A stretch of DNA of 64,000 bases from Clostridium tunisiense TJ (GTDB taxonomy: Bacteria > Bacillota > Clostridia > Clostridiales > Clostridiaceae), in NCBI RefSeq assembly GCF_000300195.1, contig NZ_AMQH01000004.1:1-64000 (forward strand), read 5' to 3'. Below are positions 35,022-43,510 of the stretch, one piece after another. Within the stretch, counting starts at the first letter, position 1. Every line of letters starts with the position of its first letter. The translations under genes were made by a program, and so were the position numbers. The notes beneath the pieces are model-generated. The model was not told where the DNA came from, made no database searches, and saw only the letters and a list, made by a program, of their open reading frames with translations.

Positions 35022-35705
35022 ATGAAAGTAATGGTTAATTTTTACAATAAGTGGGATGAGTTAATTAGTGGTGAATTTGAAAAGGATTATTACTTAAAGC
35101 TAAGAGAGTTTTTAATTGAAGAATATAAAACTAAAACAATATATCCAGACAAACATGATATTTTTAATGCTTTAAAGTTTACATCCTATGACGATGTAAA
35201 GGTAGTTATTATAGGGCAGGATCCATACCATGGTCCTAATCAAGCTCACGGGCTTTCCTTTTCTGTTCAGCCAAAGGTTCAAATACCACCATCTTTATTA
35301 AATATGTACAAAGAACTTAAAGCGGATTTAGGCTGTTTTATCCCTAATAATGGGTATTTAGTGCCTTGGGCAGAGCAAGGGGTATTACTTTTAAATGCAG
35401 TACTTACTGTTAGAGAAGGTCAAGCTAATTCACATAGAAATAAAGGGTGGGAGAAGTTTACTGATAAAGTAATACAATTGTTAAATGAAAGAGAAGAGCC
35501 GATAATATTTCTCCTTTGGGGAAACAATGCTAAAGAAAAGGGTGAATTAATTACAAATAAACACCACTTTATATTAACAACTGTGCATCCAAGTCCACTT
35601 TCAGCTAGTAGAGGATTCTTTGGCTGTAGGCATTTCTCTAAGACTAATGAAATCCTTAGAGACTTAGGAAAAGAACCTATTGATTGGCAAATTAAAAATC
35701 TATAA
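35022..35705 (+). CDS. ung: Uracil-DNA glycosylase (family 1)
   Basis: Removes uracil from DNA to start base excision repair. The water-activating loop GQDPYHG (residues 65-71, catalytic Asp67), the Leu intercalation motif [13 protein letters not shown] and LLNAVLTV are all intact. 227 residues is normal. GGGTGAAGGG precedes the ATG; an internal ATG at 35031 is also possible. A single gene ended by a strong terminator. Confidence 0.97.
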   Translation: MKVMVNFYNKWDELISGEFEKDYYLKLREFLIEEYKTKTIYPDKHDIFNALKFTSYDDVKVVIIGQDPYHGPNQAHGLSFSVQPKVQIPPSLLNMYKELKADLGCFIPNNGYLVPWAEQGVLLLNAVLTVREGQANSHRNKGWEKFTDKVIQLLNEREEPIIFLLWGNNAKEKGELITNKHHFILTTVHPSPLSASRGFFGCRHFSKTNEILRDLGKEPIDWQIKNL

Positions 35706-35729
35706 TTAGTTAGTTATATTTATTATTGG

Positions 35730-35760
35730 GCTAGGTAGGAAAAATACCTAGCTTTTTTAT
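35730..35760 (+). terminator. Terminator of ung
   Basis: GCTAGGTA / TACCTAGC hairpin followed by TTTTTT. Confidence 0.88.
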
Positions 35761-36263
35761 TTAATATTTTTAGGCGTATATGTCAACGGATGGCTAAGTA
35801 TGAATTAAAATTAAATATCTAGAAGGAATATGATAGAATATGTAGAATATGAAGTAGAAAGAAAAAATTGGAAGGTACAAACCCTTGTAATGTTATAATA
35901 CTTTTAGTTATAATATTAGCAGGAAATATTATATTTATAGGAATATTATTAAATTTTCATAATAAATATAGTTATATACACATTTTTTTAATATTAGCAT
36001 TAAAAAAACTACATTTTTTTACGAAATATAATAATGGGGAGTTTTTTAGCAGTATATTATTCTGACTAAATGTAATACATATTTAAAAATTAAAGGAAAC
36101 TTAAAGTTCCTTTGTAAGTAATCACCGTTTTAATTTGCTTACATATGTCCAAATTCGACTTCACAAGGAATTTTCAAATTTTAGAAATAGATAATGGGAT
36201 AAAGCTTATAAACTTATATTATTAATAAGTTGGCAAAGGACAAGCTTTATAGAAGGAGGAAGT
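35761..36263. other. AT-rich intergenic region
   Basis: About 500 bp. A 65-codon TTG-started frame (35868-36065) is hydrophobic but lacks a ribosome site and sits in very A/T-rich sequence, so I do not call it. A small AAGGAAACTT / AAAGTTCCTT fold-back lies near 36092-36113. Confidence 0.4.
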
Positions 36264-37451
36264 ATGAATAAAACAGTAAAATTCATAATTGCTACAGTAT
36301 TGTGTGGTAATTTATTAACTACAACAGTTATGGCTAATGAGTTAGAAACAAAGAAACAGGAGGCAGGCAGCATCCAGCAGGATATAAAAAAGAATAAGGA
36401 AGCTATTAAGGCTTTAGAAAACACTAAAGGTGATATATTAAAGGAAGTAGAAGAATTAAATAAGAATATTTCAGTTTTAGATGAAGAAGTTGAAGTGTTA
36501 AATTTAAAAATTGAAAGTACATCAGAAGACATAGTAAATCTTGAAGGAAAATCAAAAAAGTTACAGGAAGATTTAGAAAAAAATAAAATTATAATGGATA
36601 AGAGACTTAGAGCCTTATATATAAACCAAGGGCAAGGATATGTTGAAACTTTACTTCAAGCTGAAGGTCTATCTGATTTTATAGAAAGAATAGAAGTTAT
36701 ATCAACGCTTATAAAGTATGATAAAGGTGTACTGGAGGACTTTAAGAAGAATCAAGAAGAGTTAGCTTCTACGTTAAAAGAGCTCGCTTTAGAAAAACAA
36801 AGTCTTGAAGATTCAAAGGTTTTAGCACAAGGGAAGCTAAATGAATTAAATGGGAAGAAGGATGAAAAAAACACTCTAGTAGCTAAAGCAGAAGAGGATA
36901 TAGATAATCAAGAAAAAATTCTTGCACAATATGAAGATGAATTTGATCAGGTTACAGCTATGATTAAGGATATGGAACAACCATCAAGACCTTCAAGAGG
37001 AGGTTCAGTAGGTGGAGGAAATTCTGAAGATAGCGGAAGTGGACAAGTATCTAATGGAGAAATTTATTCAATCACTGGAGGCGTTGCCTACCCTATAACT
37101 TCTGGATATGCTTATAGAAATGGTCCTTATAAGGGAAATGGAGAGTTTCATCCTGCTATAGATATTGGTGCTCCTCATGGTTCGGGAGTATATTCCCTAA
37201 TGGCTGGAACTGTAGTTTATGCAGGGTGGATGAATGGATATGGTAATGTAGTAATAGTAAACCATGGAAGTATCAGTAGTTTATATGCGCATAACTCACA
37301 GTTATTAGTAAGTAAAGGCCAGCAGGTTCAAGGTGGACAAAAGATTTCCTTAGTAGGTTCCACAGGATGGTCAACAGGGCCACATATACATTTTGAAGTT
37401 AGAAATTCAAGTGATGAAAAGATAAATCCAACGTCCTACTATATATACTAA
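36264..37451 (+). CDS. Murein hydrolase activator/peptidase: coiled coil plus M23 domain
   Basis: Secreted cell-wall protein of 395 residues. Signal peptide at about 1-24 (cleavage after VMA); a long coiled coil at about 25-235 resembles EnvC/PcsB; a Ser/Gly-rich linker leads to an M23 endopeptidase (about 265-395) with HPAIDIGAPHGSGVYSLMAG, GNVVIVNHG, YAHNSQLLV and GPHIHFEVR. The zinc ligands (His and Asp of HPAID, His of HIHFE) are intact, so it may be catalytically active. GGAGGAAG precedes the ATG. It probably acts in septation or sporulation, given spoIIP just downstream. Confidence 0.94.
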   Translation: MNKTVKFIIATVLCGNLLTTTVMANELETKKQEAGSIQQDIKKNKEAIKALENTKGDILKEVEELNKNISVLDEEVEVLNLKIESTSEDIVNLEGKSKKLQEDLEKNKIIMDKRLRALYINQGQGYVETLLQAEGLSDFIERIEVISTLIKYDKGVLEDFKKNQEELASTLKELALEKQSLEDSKVLAQGKLNELNGKKDEKNTLVAKAEEDIDNQEKILAQYEDEFDQVTAMIKDMEQPSRPSRGGSVGGGNSEDSGSGQVSNGEIYSITGGVAYPITSGYAYRNGPYKGNGEFHPAIDIGAPHGSGVYSLMAGTVVYAGWMNGYGNVVIVNHGSISSLYAHNSQLLVSKGQQVQGGQKISLVGSTGWSTGPHIHFEVRNSSDEKINPTSYYIY

Positions 37452-37534
37452 AATAGGATTAGTATATATGGAAATATTGATTTAAAATGCATTTTAGCAT
37501 AAACATAATAGATTAATTTTATAGATTAAATGAA

Positions 37535-37574
37535 GCACTCTCAAAATTACTGTAATTTTGAGGGTGTTTTTTAA
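37535..37574 (+). terminator. Terminator of the M23 gene
   Basis: CACTCTCAAAATTAC / GTAATTTTGAGGGTG hairpin followed by TTTTTT. The rest of 37575-37800 shows no feature. Confidence 0.87.
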
Positions 37575-37800
37575 AATAGCAATTATTAATATTACTATGT
37601 TTCCTCAAAAGATTTTAAAATTTAATTAGCATAATAATTTTAAGCCGTCATATAATTATATAAATTTACGGTATATAAATTTAAAGTGATTAACTTATGG
37701 GGAAGATTGATATTTAGGACTTTATAAGTAATTTAGGCACAGTTATTTAGAGGATACATGGAGTTTAAATATCAAAGTTTAATTTAGGTGGGGAAGAGAA

Positions 37801-38859
37801 ATGAAGAAAAAAAGCAAGTTAAGTAATAGCTTTATGCTAACAAGAAAAAGTCTCAAGGCAATTGGAATTTCACTGATGGCCACTAGTATTATTGTAAGTG
37901 GATTAGATTTAGAAGTTAAGGCAGCGTCAGAGAATGCTAATAACAATAATAGTATAATATTTGAAAGTTTCATGAATAATACTATTTCTATTTTTAAGGC
38001 CAACTCAAAAGAGGAGCATAGCAGTATTTTAAATTTGCTCTCATTGAATCCTTTAAAAGTTATGCATAAGGAGTTAGCTTTTTTAGAGTTTAATAATATA
38101 AAGGAAGAATTTATTGATGATAAGGAAGATAGTAAAGTAGTTGAAGAAGCAAAGGTAGCAGAAGAAATTGCAATTAATCCATTCACTTTAAATGATAACA
38201 GTATTACTAAGGCAGAAAAGCCCTCTGTTGATGTTGTGGGAAATCCACAGGATAATTCGAAGAAAAAAATACTAATATATCATTCTCACACTACTGAAGC
38301 TTATGATTTGAAGGAAACGAGAAAGATGGACTTAACACAAACAGTAGCTGGGGTTGGAGATGAGCTGGCAAAGGAATTTGAAAAACAAGGTTTCACAGTA
38401 ATCCATGATAAAACAATTCATGATTTAGATTATAACTCAGCCTATGCAAAATCTAGAGCAACCATGAATAATTATTTTAAAAAGTTTGGAGACTTTGATT
38501 TTGTAGTGGATTTGCACAGGGATGCTGGACCTGCAAAGGAAAATGTTACTGCTAAAGTAAACAATGAGAATGTTGCAAGGCTAGTAATTGTTACAACCAC
38601 TAGTGATCCTAGATATAAAGCCCATATGAAAAATATAAATGCAATATTTAGTGTGGCAAAAGAAAAATACCCAAATTTGTTCAGAGAAAAAAATCTTCAT
38701 ACTAATTATAATGGGCAAAGGTACTATAATCAGGATTTAAGTGATAATGCCTTGTTATTAGAAGTTGGAGCAACTTCTAACACCGTTCAAGAAGCAAAAA
38801 ATAGTATGAAGTATGTGGCTAGAGTTGTGGCTGAGGTTATTAATCAGAGGGGTAAGTAG
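37801..38859 (+). CDS. spoIIP: Stage II sporulation protein P
   Basis: Peptidoglycan amidase/endopeptidase of the DMP complex that drives engulfment of the forespore. A TM anchor lies at about 19-40 and the catalytic domain at about 155-350, with IYHSHTTEAY, VVDLHRDA and LLEVGATSNT, the family's metal-site and active motifs. 352 residues, normal. GTGGGGAAG precedes the ATG. A spoIIP gene is strong evidence that the organism forms endospores; spoIID and the usual gpr neighbour are not here. Confidence 0.95.
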   Translation: MKKKSKLSNSFMLTRKSLKAIGISLMATSIIVSGLDLEVKAASENANNNNSIIFESFMNNTISIFKANSKEEHSSILNLLSLNPLKVMHKELAFLEFNNIKEEFIDDKEDSKVVEEAKVAEEIAINPFTLNDNSITKAEKPSVDVVGNPQDNSKKKILIYHSHTTEAYDLKETRKMDLTQTVAGVGDELAKEFEKQGFTVIHDKTIHDLDYNSAYAKSRATMNNYFKKFGDFDFVVDLHRDAGPAKENVTAKVNNENVARLVIVTTTSDPRYKAHMKNINAIFSVAKEKYPNLFREKNLHTNYNGQRYYNQDLSDNALLLEVGATSNTVQEAKNSMKYVARVVAEVINQRGK

Positions 38860-38883
38860 TAATCATAAATATAAATATAAGCC

Positions 38884-38922
38884 AAAGGGACTATGTGAGG
38901 TTTACTTCACATAGTCCTTTTA
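38884..38922 (+). terminator. Terminator of spoIIP
   Basis: AAAGGGACTATGTGA / TCACATAGTCCTTTT hairpin. Two further fold-backs, TTTAATCAA / TTGATTAAA (about 38947-38981) and GATATCTTTTTTTA / TAAAAAAATATC (about 39027-39061), follow before the convergent gene. Confidence 0.8.
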
Positions 38923-39111
38923 GAAAATTATTATCAATGGGGATAATTTAATCAAATTTTGGGATGGGGTATTGATTAAATTTACGGTAACTTTATTCTA
39001 GTATAAAGTTATGTAGATTATATGAAGATATCTTTTTTTATTTTGTGGTAAAAAAATATCTTACAAAGTTTATAACTATAGTTTTATTAGAACATTATAA
39101 GTACATAGTAT

Positions 39112-40050
39112 TTAAACACTTTCAATAAAGGCATTTAGTTCTTCTCTTTTAGCTCTAGCTTTTTCCTTCATGGATATTAAAGAAGTGTTTAGTCTATTAA
39201 TAATAACTTGTACATTATTAGATACATTAATTACATTCTGGAGAGATTCTTCTATTTGTGATTGAACAACCCAGTCAGAAATTAACCCGTCAAAAAAGTA
39301 ATCTGCAAAGGTGTCAAAGCTACCTACATTAAGAGCAAGATCAGAACCAATGCTTACATCCTTAAGCTCAGTCTCAAACTTATTAATAAGGTTTTGAGCT
39401 ATAAAAGCATGGTCATTTGCTTCATCAATTTTAGAATGTTTTGAAGCCGTCGCTAAAAAGCCACCACCAAACATATCCCAAGTTCCCCAGTTCTCAGCAC
39501 TTTCTAAGTCTGAAATCACCTCTTGTAATTTGGAGCTAACTGCATTTCCAGCAGCAAGTGCCTCTTCTAATTCTTTAATATTAGATTGGATGTTAGCCAA
39601 CTCTTCAGTAATATTAATTAATTGGAGTTTAGTTTTATCATTAACATTAAATATAAGTTTCTTCTTTTCCTCAACTAAAGTTTCATATTCCTTTTCACAA
39701 TCATTATATTCACTTAAAGAAGCTTCATATTTTGAAATAAATTGCTCTAAAGAAACCACACTGCTATGACATTCATCATATCTTAGTTTAGCAAGTAGTA
39801 ACTCTTGCTTTTCCTTTTCTAATTGCTTATCCTTGTCCCTAAGAATACTATGAAATAAAGCATTAATTGTTAAGCCCTCTAATTTCTTTACATCTAGAGC
39901 TTCCTTATCAAGTTCTTCTTTTAAGTCTTCAAGTCTTAAGTTTTCTTTTTCTAGGTTTTTTTTAGTGGTTTTAAGCATTGCTTGAAGCTTTTCAAAGTCC
40001 CTTAACTTCTCCTTTGATTTAATGATTTCATTAGTAATTTCTGTAAACAT
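39112..40050 (-). CDS. Coiled-coil protein of unknown function
   Basis: 312 residues, no signal peptide or membrane helix. Two long heptad-rich stretches (about 1-60 and 80-190) flank a conserved-looking non-coiled insert, NWGTWDMFGGGFLATASKHSKIDEAN, and a C-terminal section with FADYFFDGLISDWVVQSQIE. I have seen this architecture in uncharacterised Firmicute proteins but know no function. AGAGAGGG precedes the ATG. The neighbour on the opposite strand is an SOS-boxed small gene about 280 bp away; the box is too distant to assign to this gene. Confidence 0.8.
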   Translation of the reverse strand: MFTEITNEIIKSKEKLRDFEKLQAMLKTTKKNLEKENLRLEDLKEELDKEALDVKKLEGLTINALFHSILRDKDKQLEKEKQELLLAKLRYDECHSSVVSLEQFISKYEASLSEYNDCEKEYETLVEEKKKLIFNVNDKTKLQLINITEELANIQSNIKELEEALAAGNAVSSKLQEVISDLESAENWGTWDMFGGGFLATASKHSKIDEANDHAFIAQNLINKFETELKDVSIGSDLALNVGSFDTFADYFFDGLISDWVVQSQIEESLQNVINVSNNVQVIINRLNTSLISMKEKARAKREELNAFIESV

Positions 40051-40257
40051 ATATCCCTCTCTTTTCTGAAATAGATAAATAATTTAAAACTATTTCAAAC
40101 TTAATAAATTCTCTGGTAATTATAATAAATATTATAATTTATTTTCTCTTTATTAGCTATTATACAATTAAGCCGTTAAACAGAAAGGTCAGCAATTAGC
40201 TATAACTATCTACTTATAGCTAGAGAAAAAGCAATAGATTTTAAAAAAACAAATATG

Positions 40258-40297
40258 CGAACAAATGTTTGATTGAAGCTAAGTTTTATGGTATAAT
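40258..40297 (+). promoter_or_regulatory. LexA/SOS box overlapping a sigma-A promoter
   Basis: CGAACAAATGTTTG (40258-40271) fits the Gram-positive LexA consensus CGAACRNRYGTTYG at every position. It overlaps the -35 hexamer TTGATT (40269-40274), which is 17 bp from TATAAT (40292-40297). A gene starts 34 bp after the -10. Repression by LexA would block RNA polymerase. Confidence 0.82.
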
Positions 40298-40330
40298 ACT
40301 TTTATAGTTCTAATTAAGGGGTGTTAAAAA

Positions 40331-40531
40331 TTGTATGAGAATTATTTAAAGACATCTTTAGAAGAGCATAAGGTAATTACAATAATGTATATGAAAAATA
40401 GTGAGATAACTCAAAGAAAAATTAAAGTATTAAAAATAAAAGATAGAGAAATAGAAGCCTTTTGTTACTTACGCCATAGTATTAGGCATTTTAGAAAAGA
40501 AAGTATTTTGGCGGCAGAATATATACAATAA
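40331..40531 (+). CDS. Small WYL-like protein under SOS control
   Basis: 66 residues starting at TTG 40331, with AGGGGTG about 7 nt upstream. The segment VITIMYMKN followed by TQRKIKVLKIKDREIEAFCYLRHSIRHFRKESIL matches the core of WYL domains, which bind nucleic acid or nucleotide ligands, but without any HTH or second domain. A LexA box and a good promoter precede it and a terminator follows, so it is a one-gene SOS unit. Role unknown; a DNA-damage-induced effector or regulator is plausible. Confidence 0.82.
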   Translation: MYENYLKTSLEEHKVITIMYMKNSEITQRKIKVLKIKDREIEAFCYLRHSIRHFRKESILAAEYIQ

Positions 40532-40548
40532 TAAGAGAAGATTTTCAA

Positions 40549-40588
40549 ATAACCCTCAGTAGTATTACAGGAGGGTTATTATTCTTTT
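40549..40588 (+). terminator. Terminator of the SOS-controlled gene
   Basis: AATAACCCTC / GAGGGTTATT hairpin followed by ATTCTTTTC. Confidence 0.75.
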
Positions 40589-40639
40589 CTATACATTCTT
40601 AGACAAGTATTTAATTTTTTAAAATTGCTGTAACCAATA

Positions 40640-40676
40640 TTGAAAAGAGGCATAATATAATATATCATATGATTAT
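40640..40676 (+). promoter_or_regulatory. Promoter/operator of the first arsR
   Basis: TTGAAA (40640-40645), 17-bp spacer, TATCAT (40663-40668). The -10 lies inside the palindrome ATCATATGAT (40664-40673), a typical ArsR operator position. Confidence 0.6.
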
Positions 40677-40708
40677 AAACGAATATGTTAATATGAGAGG
40701 TGAATAAA

Positions 40709-41089
40709 TTGGATTTATTACAAGTGATGAAAGCCTTAGCTGATGAGACTCGAATGAGAATTTTATATCTACTAACACAGGGTGATTTATGTGTTTGTGA
40801 ACTAGAACTTATATTAGATATAAATCAATCAAATGCTTCTAGACACTTAAACAAGCTAACTAATGCTAGAATTTTAGATTACTATAAAGCAGGTAAGTAT
40901 GTTTACTACAAAATAAACGAAAAAGCTATAAAACAATATCCTTTTCTTTCAGAAGTTATTAATGACTATAGTGATGAAATGGAATTATTTAAAGAAGACT
41001 ATGGAAGATTAAAAAAGTATAAGGATGCGGGATTGAATTGTGATAGCTTTAAAGATGGAAATTTAAAATTAAAGGACATTATAAAGTAA
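40709..41089 (+). CDS. arsR: ArsR-family arsenic-responsive repressor
   Basis: Winged-helix repressor released by As(III)/Sb(III). The sensor motif GDLCVCEL (Cys28, Cys30 from this start) lies in the DNA-recognition helix region; ALADETRMRILYLL and the HTH INQSNASRHLNKL are typical. Start TTG 40709 with AGAGGTGA upstream; an in-frame GTG at 40700 overlaps the ribosome site. About 126 residues. It heads arsR-arsC-acr3-arsD-arsA. Confidence 0.93.
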   Translation: MDLLQVMKALADETRMRILYLLTQGDLCVCELELILDINQSNASRHLNKLTNARILDYYKAGKYVYYKINEKAIKQYPFLSEVINDYSDEMELFKEDYGRLKKYKDAGLNCDSFKDGNLKLKDIIK

Positions 41090-41223
41090 GGTAGCTTGAA
41101 CTCAGTGATACTTTGCAAGAGAACACACTATACTAAGATTAATCCGCAAGGGAGAAAGAATTGGAGAAAAGAATTTACTGCTAAAGTGCAGTATTACTAT
41201 ATTTTGATTAAAGGAGAAATTTT

Positions 41224-41637
41224 ATGAAACAAAAAGTAGCCTTTATATGTGTACACAATTCCTGTAGATCTCAAATGGCAGAGGCATTAGGAAAGTTATT
41301 TGCAGAAGAGATATTTGAAGCATATTCTGCAGGAACTGAAACAAAGCCACAAATAAATCAGGATGCAGTGCGAATAATAAAGGATTTATATGGAGTGAAT
41401 ATGAACCAAACTCAAAAGTCAAAGCTTTTATCAGATATACCAGAAGTTGATGTAGTAGTAAAAATGGGTTGTAATGTAGTATGTCCTTTCTTACCAGGAA
41501 AACATGTTGAAGATTGGGGATTAGAGGATCCTACAGGGAAAAGTGATGAAGAATTTATTAAAACAGCAAAAGTTATTGAGAATAAGGTTAAGGACTTAGC
41601 TAGGAGAATCCAAAGTGGAGAGCTTAATTTAAATTAA
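41224..41637 (+). CDS. arsC: Arsenate reductase, thioredoxin-coupled type
   Basis: Reduces arsenate to arsenite in a low-molecular-weight tyrosine phosphatase fold. The P-loop is CVHNSCRS (nucleophile Cys9), and the relay cysteines are Cys83 and Cys87 in MGCNVVCPF; DWGLEDPTG carries the catalytic Asp. 137 residues. GGAG precedes the ATG. It lies between arsR and the arsenite pump gene; its product arsenite is exported by Acr3. Confidence 0.94.
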   Translation: MKQKVAFICVHNSCRSQMAEALGKLFAEEIFEAYSAGTETKPQINQDAVRIIKDLYGVNMNQTQKSKLLSDIPEVDVVVKMGCNVVCPFLPGKHVEDWGLEDPTGKSDEEFIKTAKVIENKVKDLARRIQSGELNLN

Positions 41638-41732
41638 AAAGCTTTAATCATATCACAGTAGGTAAAGCAGTTGAATATAAAGCAAAATTACTTTTAAGAC
41701 ATTTTAATAATAAGACAATAGCTAACAAGTAG

Positions 41733-41760
41733 TTGACATGCTGTGGTACTTGGTTAGGAT
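41733..41760 (+). promoter_or_regulatory. Possible internal promoter before acr3
   Basis: TTGACA (41733-41738), 16-bp spacer, TAGGAT (41755-41760), 31 bp before the acr3 start. Confidence 0.5.
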
Positions 41761-41791
41761 TTTACATAAAAATATAGAGGAGGCATAGTAT

Positions 41792-42853
41792 ATGTCAAAA
41801 GAAAATAAAAAAGTGGATAAGGGTATAGGTTTCTTTGAGAGATACTTAACCCTTTGGGTTGCAATTTGTATTGTAGTAGGTATTCTAGTTGGGCAAATTT
41901 TACCTATTATTCCACAGACTTTAAATAAGTTTGAATATTATAATGTATCAATTCCAGTAGCTATACTAATTTGGTTAATGATTTACCCAATGATGCTGAA
42001 AATAGATTTCTCAAGTATAGTTAATGCTACAAAAAAACCAAAGGGACTAATAGTTACCTGTGTTACAAACTGGCTTATTAAGCCTTTTACAATGTATTTA
42101 ATTGCTGCATTTTTCTTTAATGTGGTTTTCAAAAGTTGGATACCAGTGGATCTTGCAAAAGATTATTTAGCTGGGGCAGTACTTTTAGGAGCAGCACCAT
42201 GTACAGCTATGGTATTTGTTTGGAGCCACTTAACAAAAGGTGATCCAGCATATACTTTAGTTCAAGTAGCAGTAAATGATTTAATTATTTTGCTTGCATT
42301 TACACCAATTGTTGCTTTCTTGTTAGGGGTAAGTGATGTTACAGTACCTTATGGAACATTAATATTATCTACAGTTTTATTTGTTGTAATACCATTAACT
42401 GCGGGTTACTTAACTAGAAGAACAGTGATAAAAAATAAAGGGCTAGAATACTTTAACACTGTATTCTTAAAGAAATTCGATAACATTACTATAATGGGAT
42501 TATTATTGACATTAGTTATTATCTTCTCTTTCCAAGGAGAGATAATAATTAATAATCCACTTCATATAGTTTTAATAGCAATTCCACTAACAATTCAAAC
42601 CTTCTTAATTTTTGGTATAGCTTATGGATGGGCAAAAGTATGGAAGTTGCCACATAACATTGCAGCACCAGCAGGAATGATTGGAGCTAGTAACTTTTTC
42701 GAACTAGCTGTTGCCGTAGCCATTGCACTATTTGGATTAACGTCAGGAGCAGCACTAGCAACTGTAGTAGGGGTACTTGTAGAGGTGCCAGTAATGTTAA
42801 CTCTTGTTAAAATAGCTAATAACACTAGGCATTGGTTTAATGATAAAGCATAA
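41792..42853 (+). CDS. acr3: Arsenite efflux permease Acr3
   Basis: Ten-helix membrane transporter of 353 residues that exports arsenite. The family's essential cysteine is Cys137 in LGAAPCTAMVFVWSHL; other conserved blocks are MIYPMMLKIDF and GASNFFELAVAVAIALFG. GAGGAGG precedes the ATG. It follows arsC. A repeat and a terminator separate it from arsDA, which encode a chaperone and ATPase that normally energise ArsB- or Acr3-type pumps. Confidence 0.96.
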   Translation: MSKENKKVDKGIGFFERYLTLWVAICIVVGILVGQILPIIPQTLNKFEYYNVSIPVAILIWLMIYPMMLKIDFSSIVNATKKPKGLIVTCVTNWLIKPFTMYLIAAFFFNVVFKSWIPVDLAKDYLAGAVLLGAAPCTAMVFVWSHLTKGDPAYTLVQVAVNDLIILLAFTPIVAFLLGVSDVTVPYGTLILSTVLFVVIPLTAGYLTRRTVIKNKGLEYFNTVFLKKFDNITIMGLLLTLVIIFSFQGEIIINNPLHIVLIAIPLTIQTFLIFGIAYGWAKVWKLPHNIAAPAGMIGASNFFELAVAVAIALFGLTSGAALATVVGVLVEVPVMLTLVKIANNTRHWFNDKA

Positions 42854-42875
42854 TACTGATTTATGTTATGTAGAT

Positions 42876-42976
42876 TTCCTTAGTTAAAGGTTAATTTACT
42901 CATTTTCAAAAATCTTAAGGGAACTAATGTAGGTTCTATGTACAAGTTAAGTATTTTATTTGGTTCCCTATATATA
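42876..42976 (+). repeat. Dispersed fold-back repeat, copy 5
   Basis: Long copy starting at TTTCCTTAGTTAAAGGTTAA and ending TTTGGTTCCCTATATATAG. Outer arms GGGAACTAA / TTTGGTTCCC pair with a U-G in place of C-G. Shares upstream similarity with the copy at 63022. Confidence 0.75.
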
Positions 42977-43007
42977 GCTTAAATTTAAAATTAAGTAGTA
43001 AAACATG

Positions 43008-43047
43008 AATTCCCAGTTGAAACTTGTTAGTATTCAACTGGGGATTT
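43008..43047 (+). terminator. Terminator after acr3
   Basis: AATTCCCAGTTGAA / TTCAACTGGGGATT hairpin followed by TTTGTG. It implies separate or attenuated expression of arsDA; no sharp promoter was found in 43048-43199. Confidence 0.75.
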
Positions 43048-43199
43048 TGTGCAAAATAAAATATATAAGTTTTTTCATCGGAATTCAATTACTAGATTTA
43101 TAACAATTTAATCTGCATATAGAAAATTATAAATTTCAATAATAGTTAAAATCACATATTAAAAAATAATAACATTAAGAATAAAGGGAGATATGAATT

Positions 43200-43508
43200 A
43201 TGAAACTAGAATTTTTTGAGAAGCCAATGTGTTGTCCTACAGGTATATGTGGACCTTCTGTAGATGAAACTTTAGTAAGACTACAAGAGAATATAAAAAC
43301 CTTACAAGAAAAATATAGTGATTTACAAGTGGAAAGATATCAACCACAAACCCATGGTCTTGTGTTTATGGTAGCAAAGGATGTAGCACAATTTGTAAAG
43401 GAAGAAAAGATGAAAGCTCTTCCTATAACAAAGGTTAATGGAAAGATAATAAAAAAAGGTGAGTACCCAACTTTAGAGGAAATAGAAGATGCACTAAGGA
43501 GTGAATAA
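43200..43508 (+). CDS. arsD: Arsenical metallochaperone ArsD
   Basis: Cytoplasmic chaperone that delivers As(III)/Sb(III) to the ArsA ATPase. 102 residues with the metal-binding cysteines Cys11, Cys12 and Cys17 in PMCCPTGICGPS, then a thioredoxin-like body. AAGGGAG precedes the ATG. It ends two bases before arsA, a universal pairing that implies translational coupling. Confidence 0.95.
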   Translation: MKLEFFEKPMCCPTGICGPSVDETLVRLQENIKTLQEKYSDLQVERYQPQTHGLVFMVAKDVAQFVKEEKMKALPITKVNGKIIKKGEYPTLEEIEDALRSE

Positions 43509-43510
43509 AA

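Noticed and set aside
35868-36065. 65-codon TTG-started hydrophobic frame
   Set aside because: No ribosome binding site, extreme A/T composition and no recognisable family; fits a chance frame in intergenic DNA.
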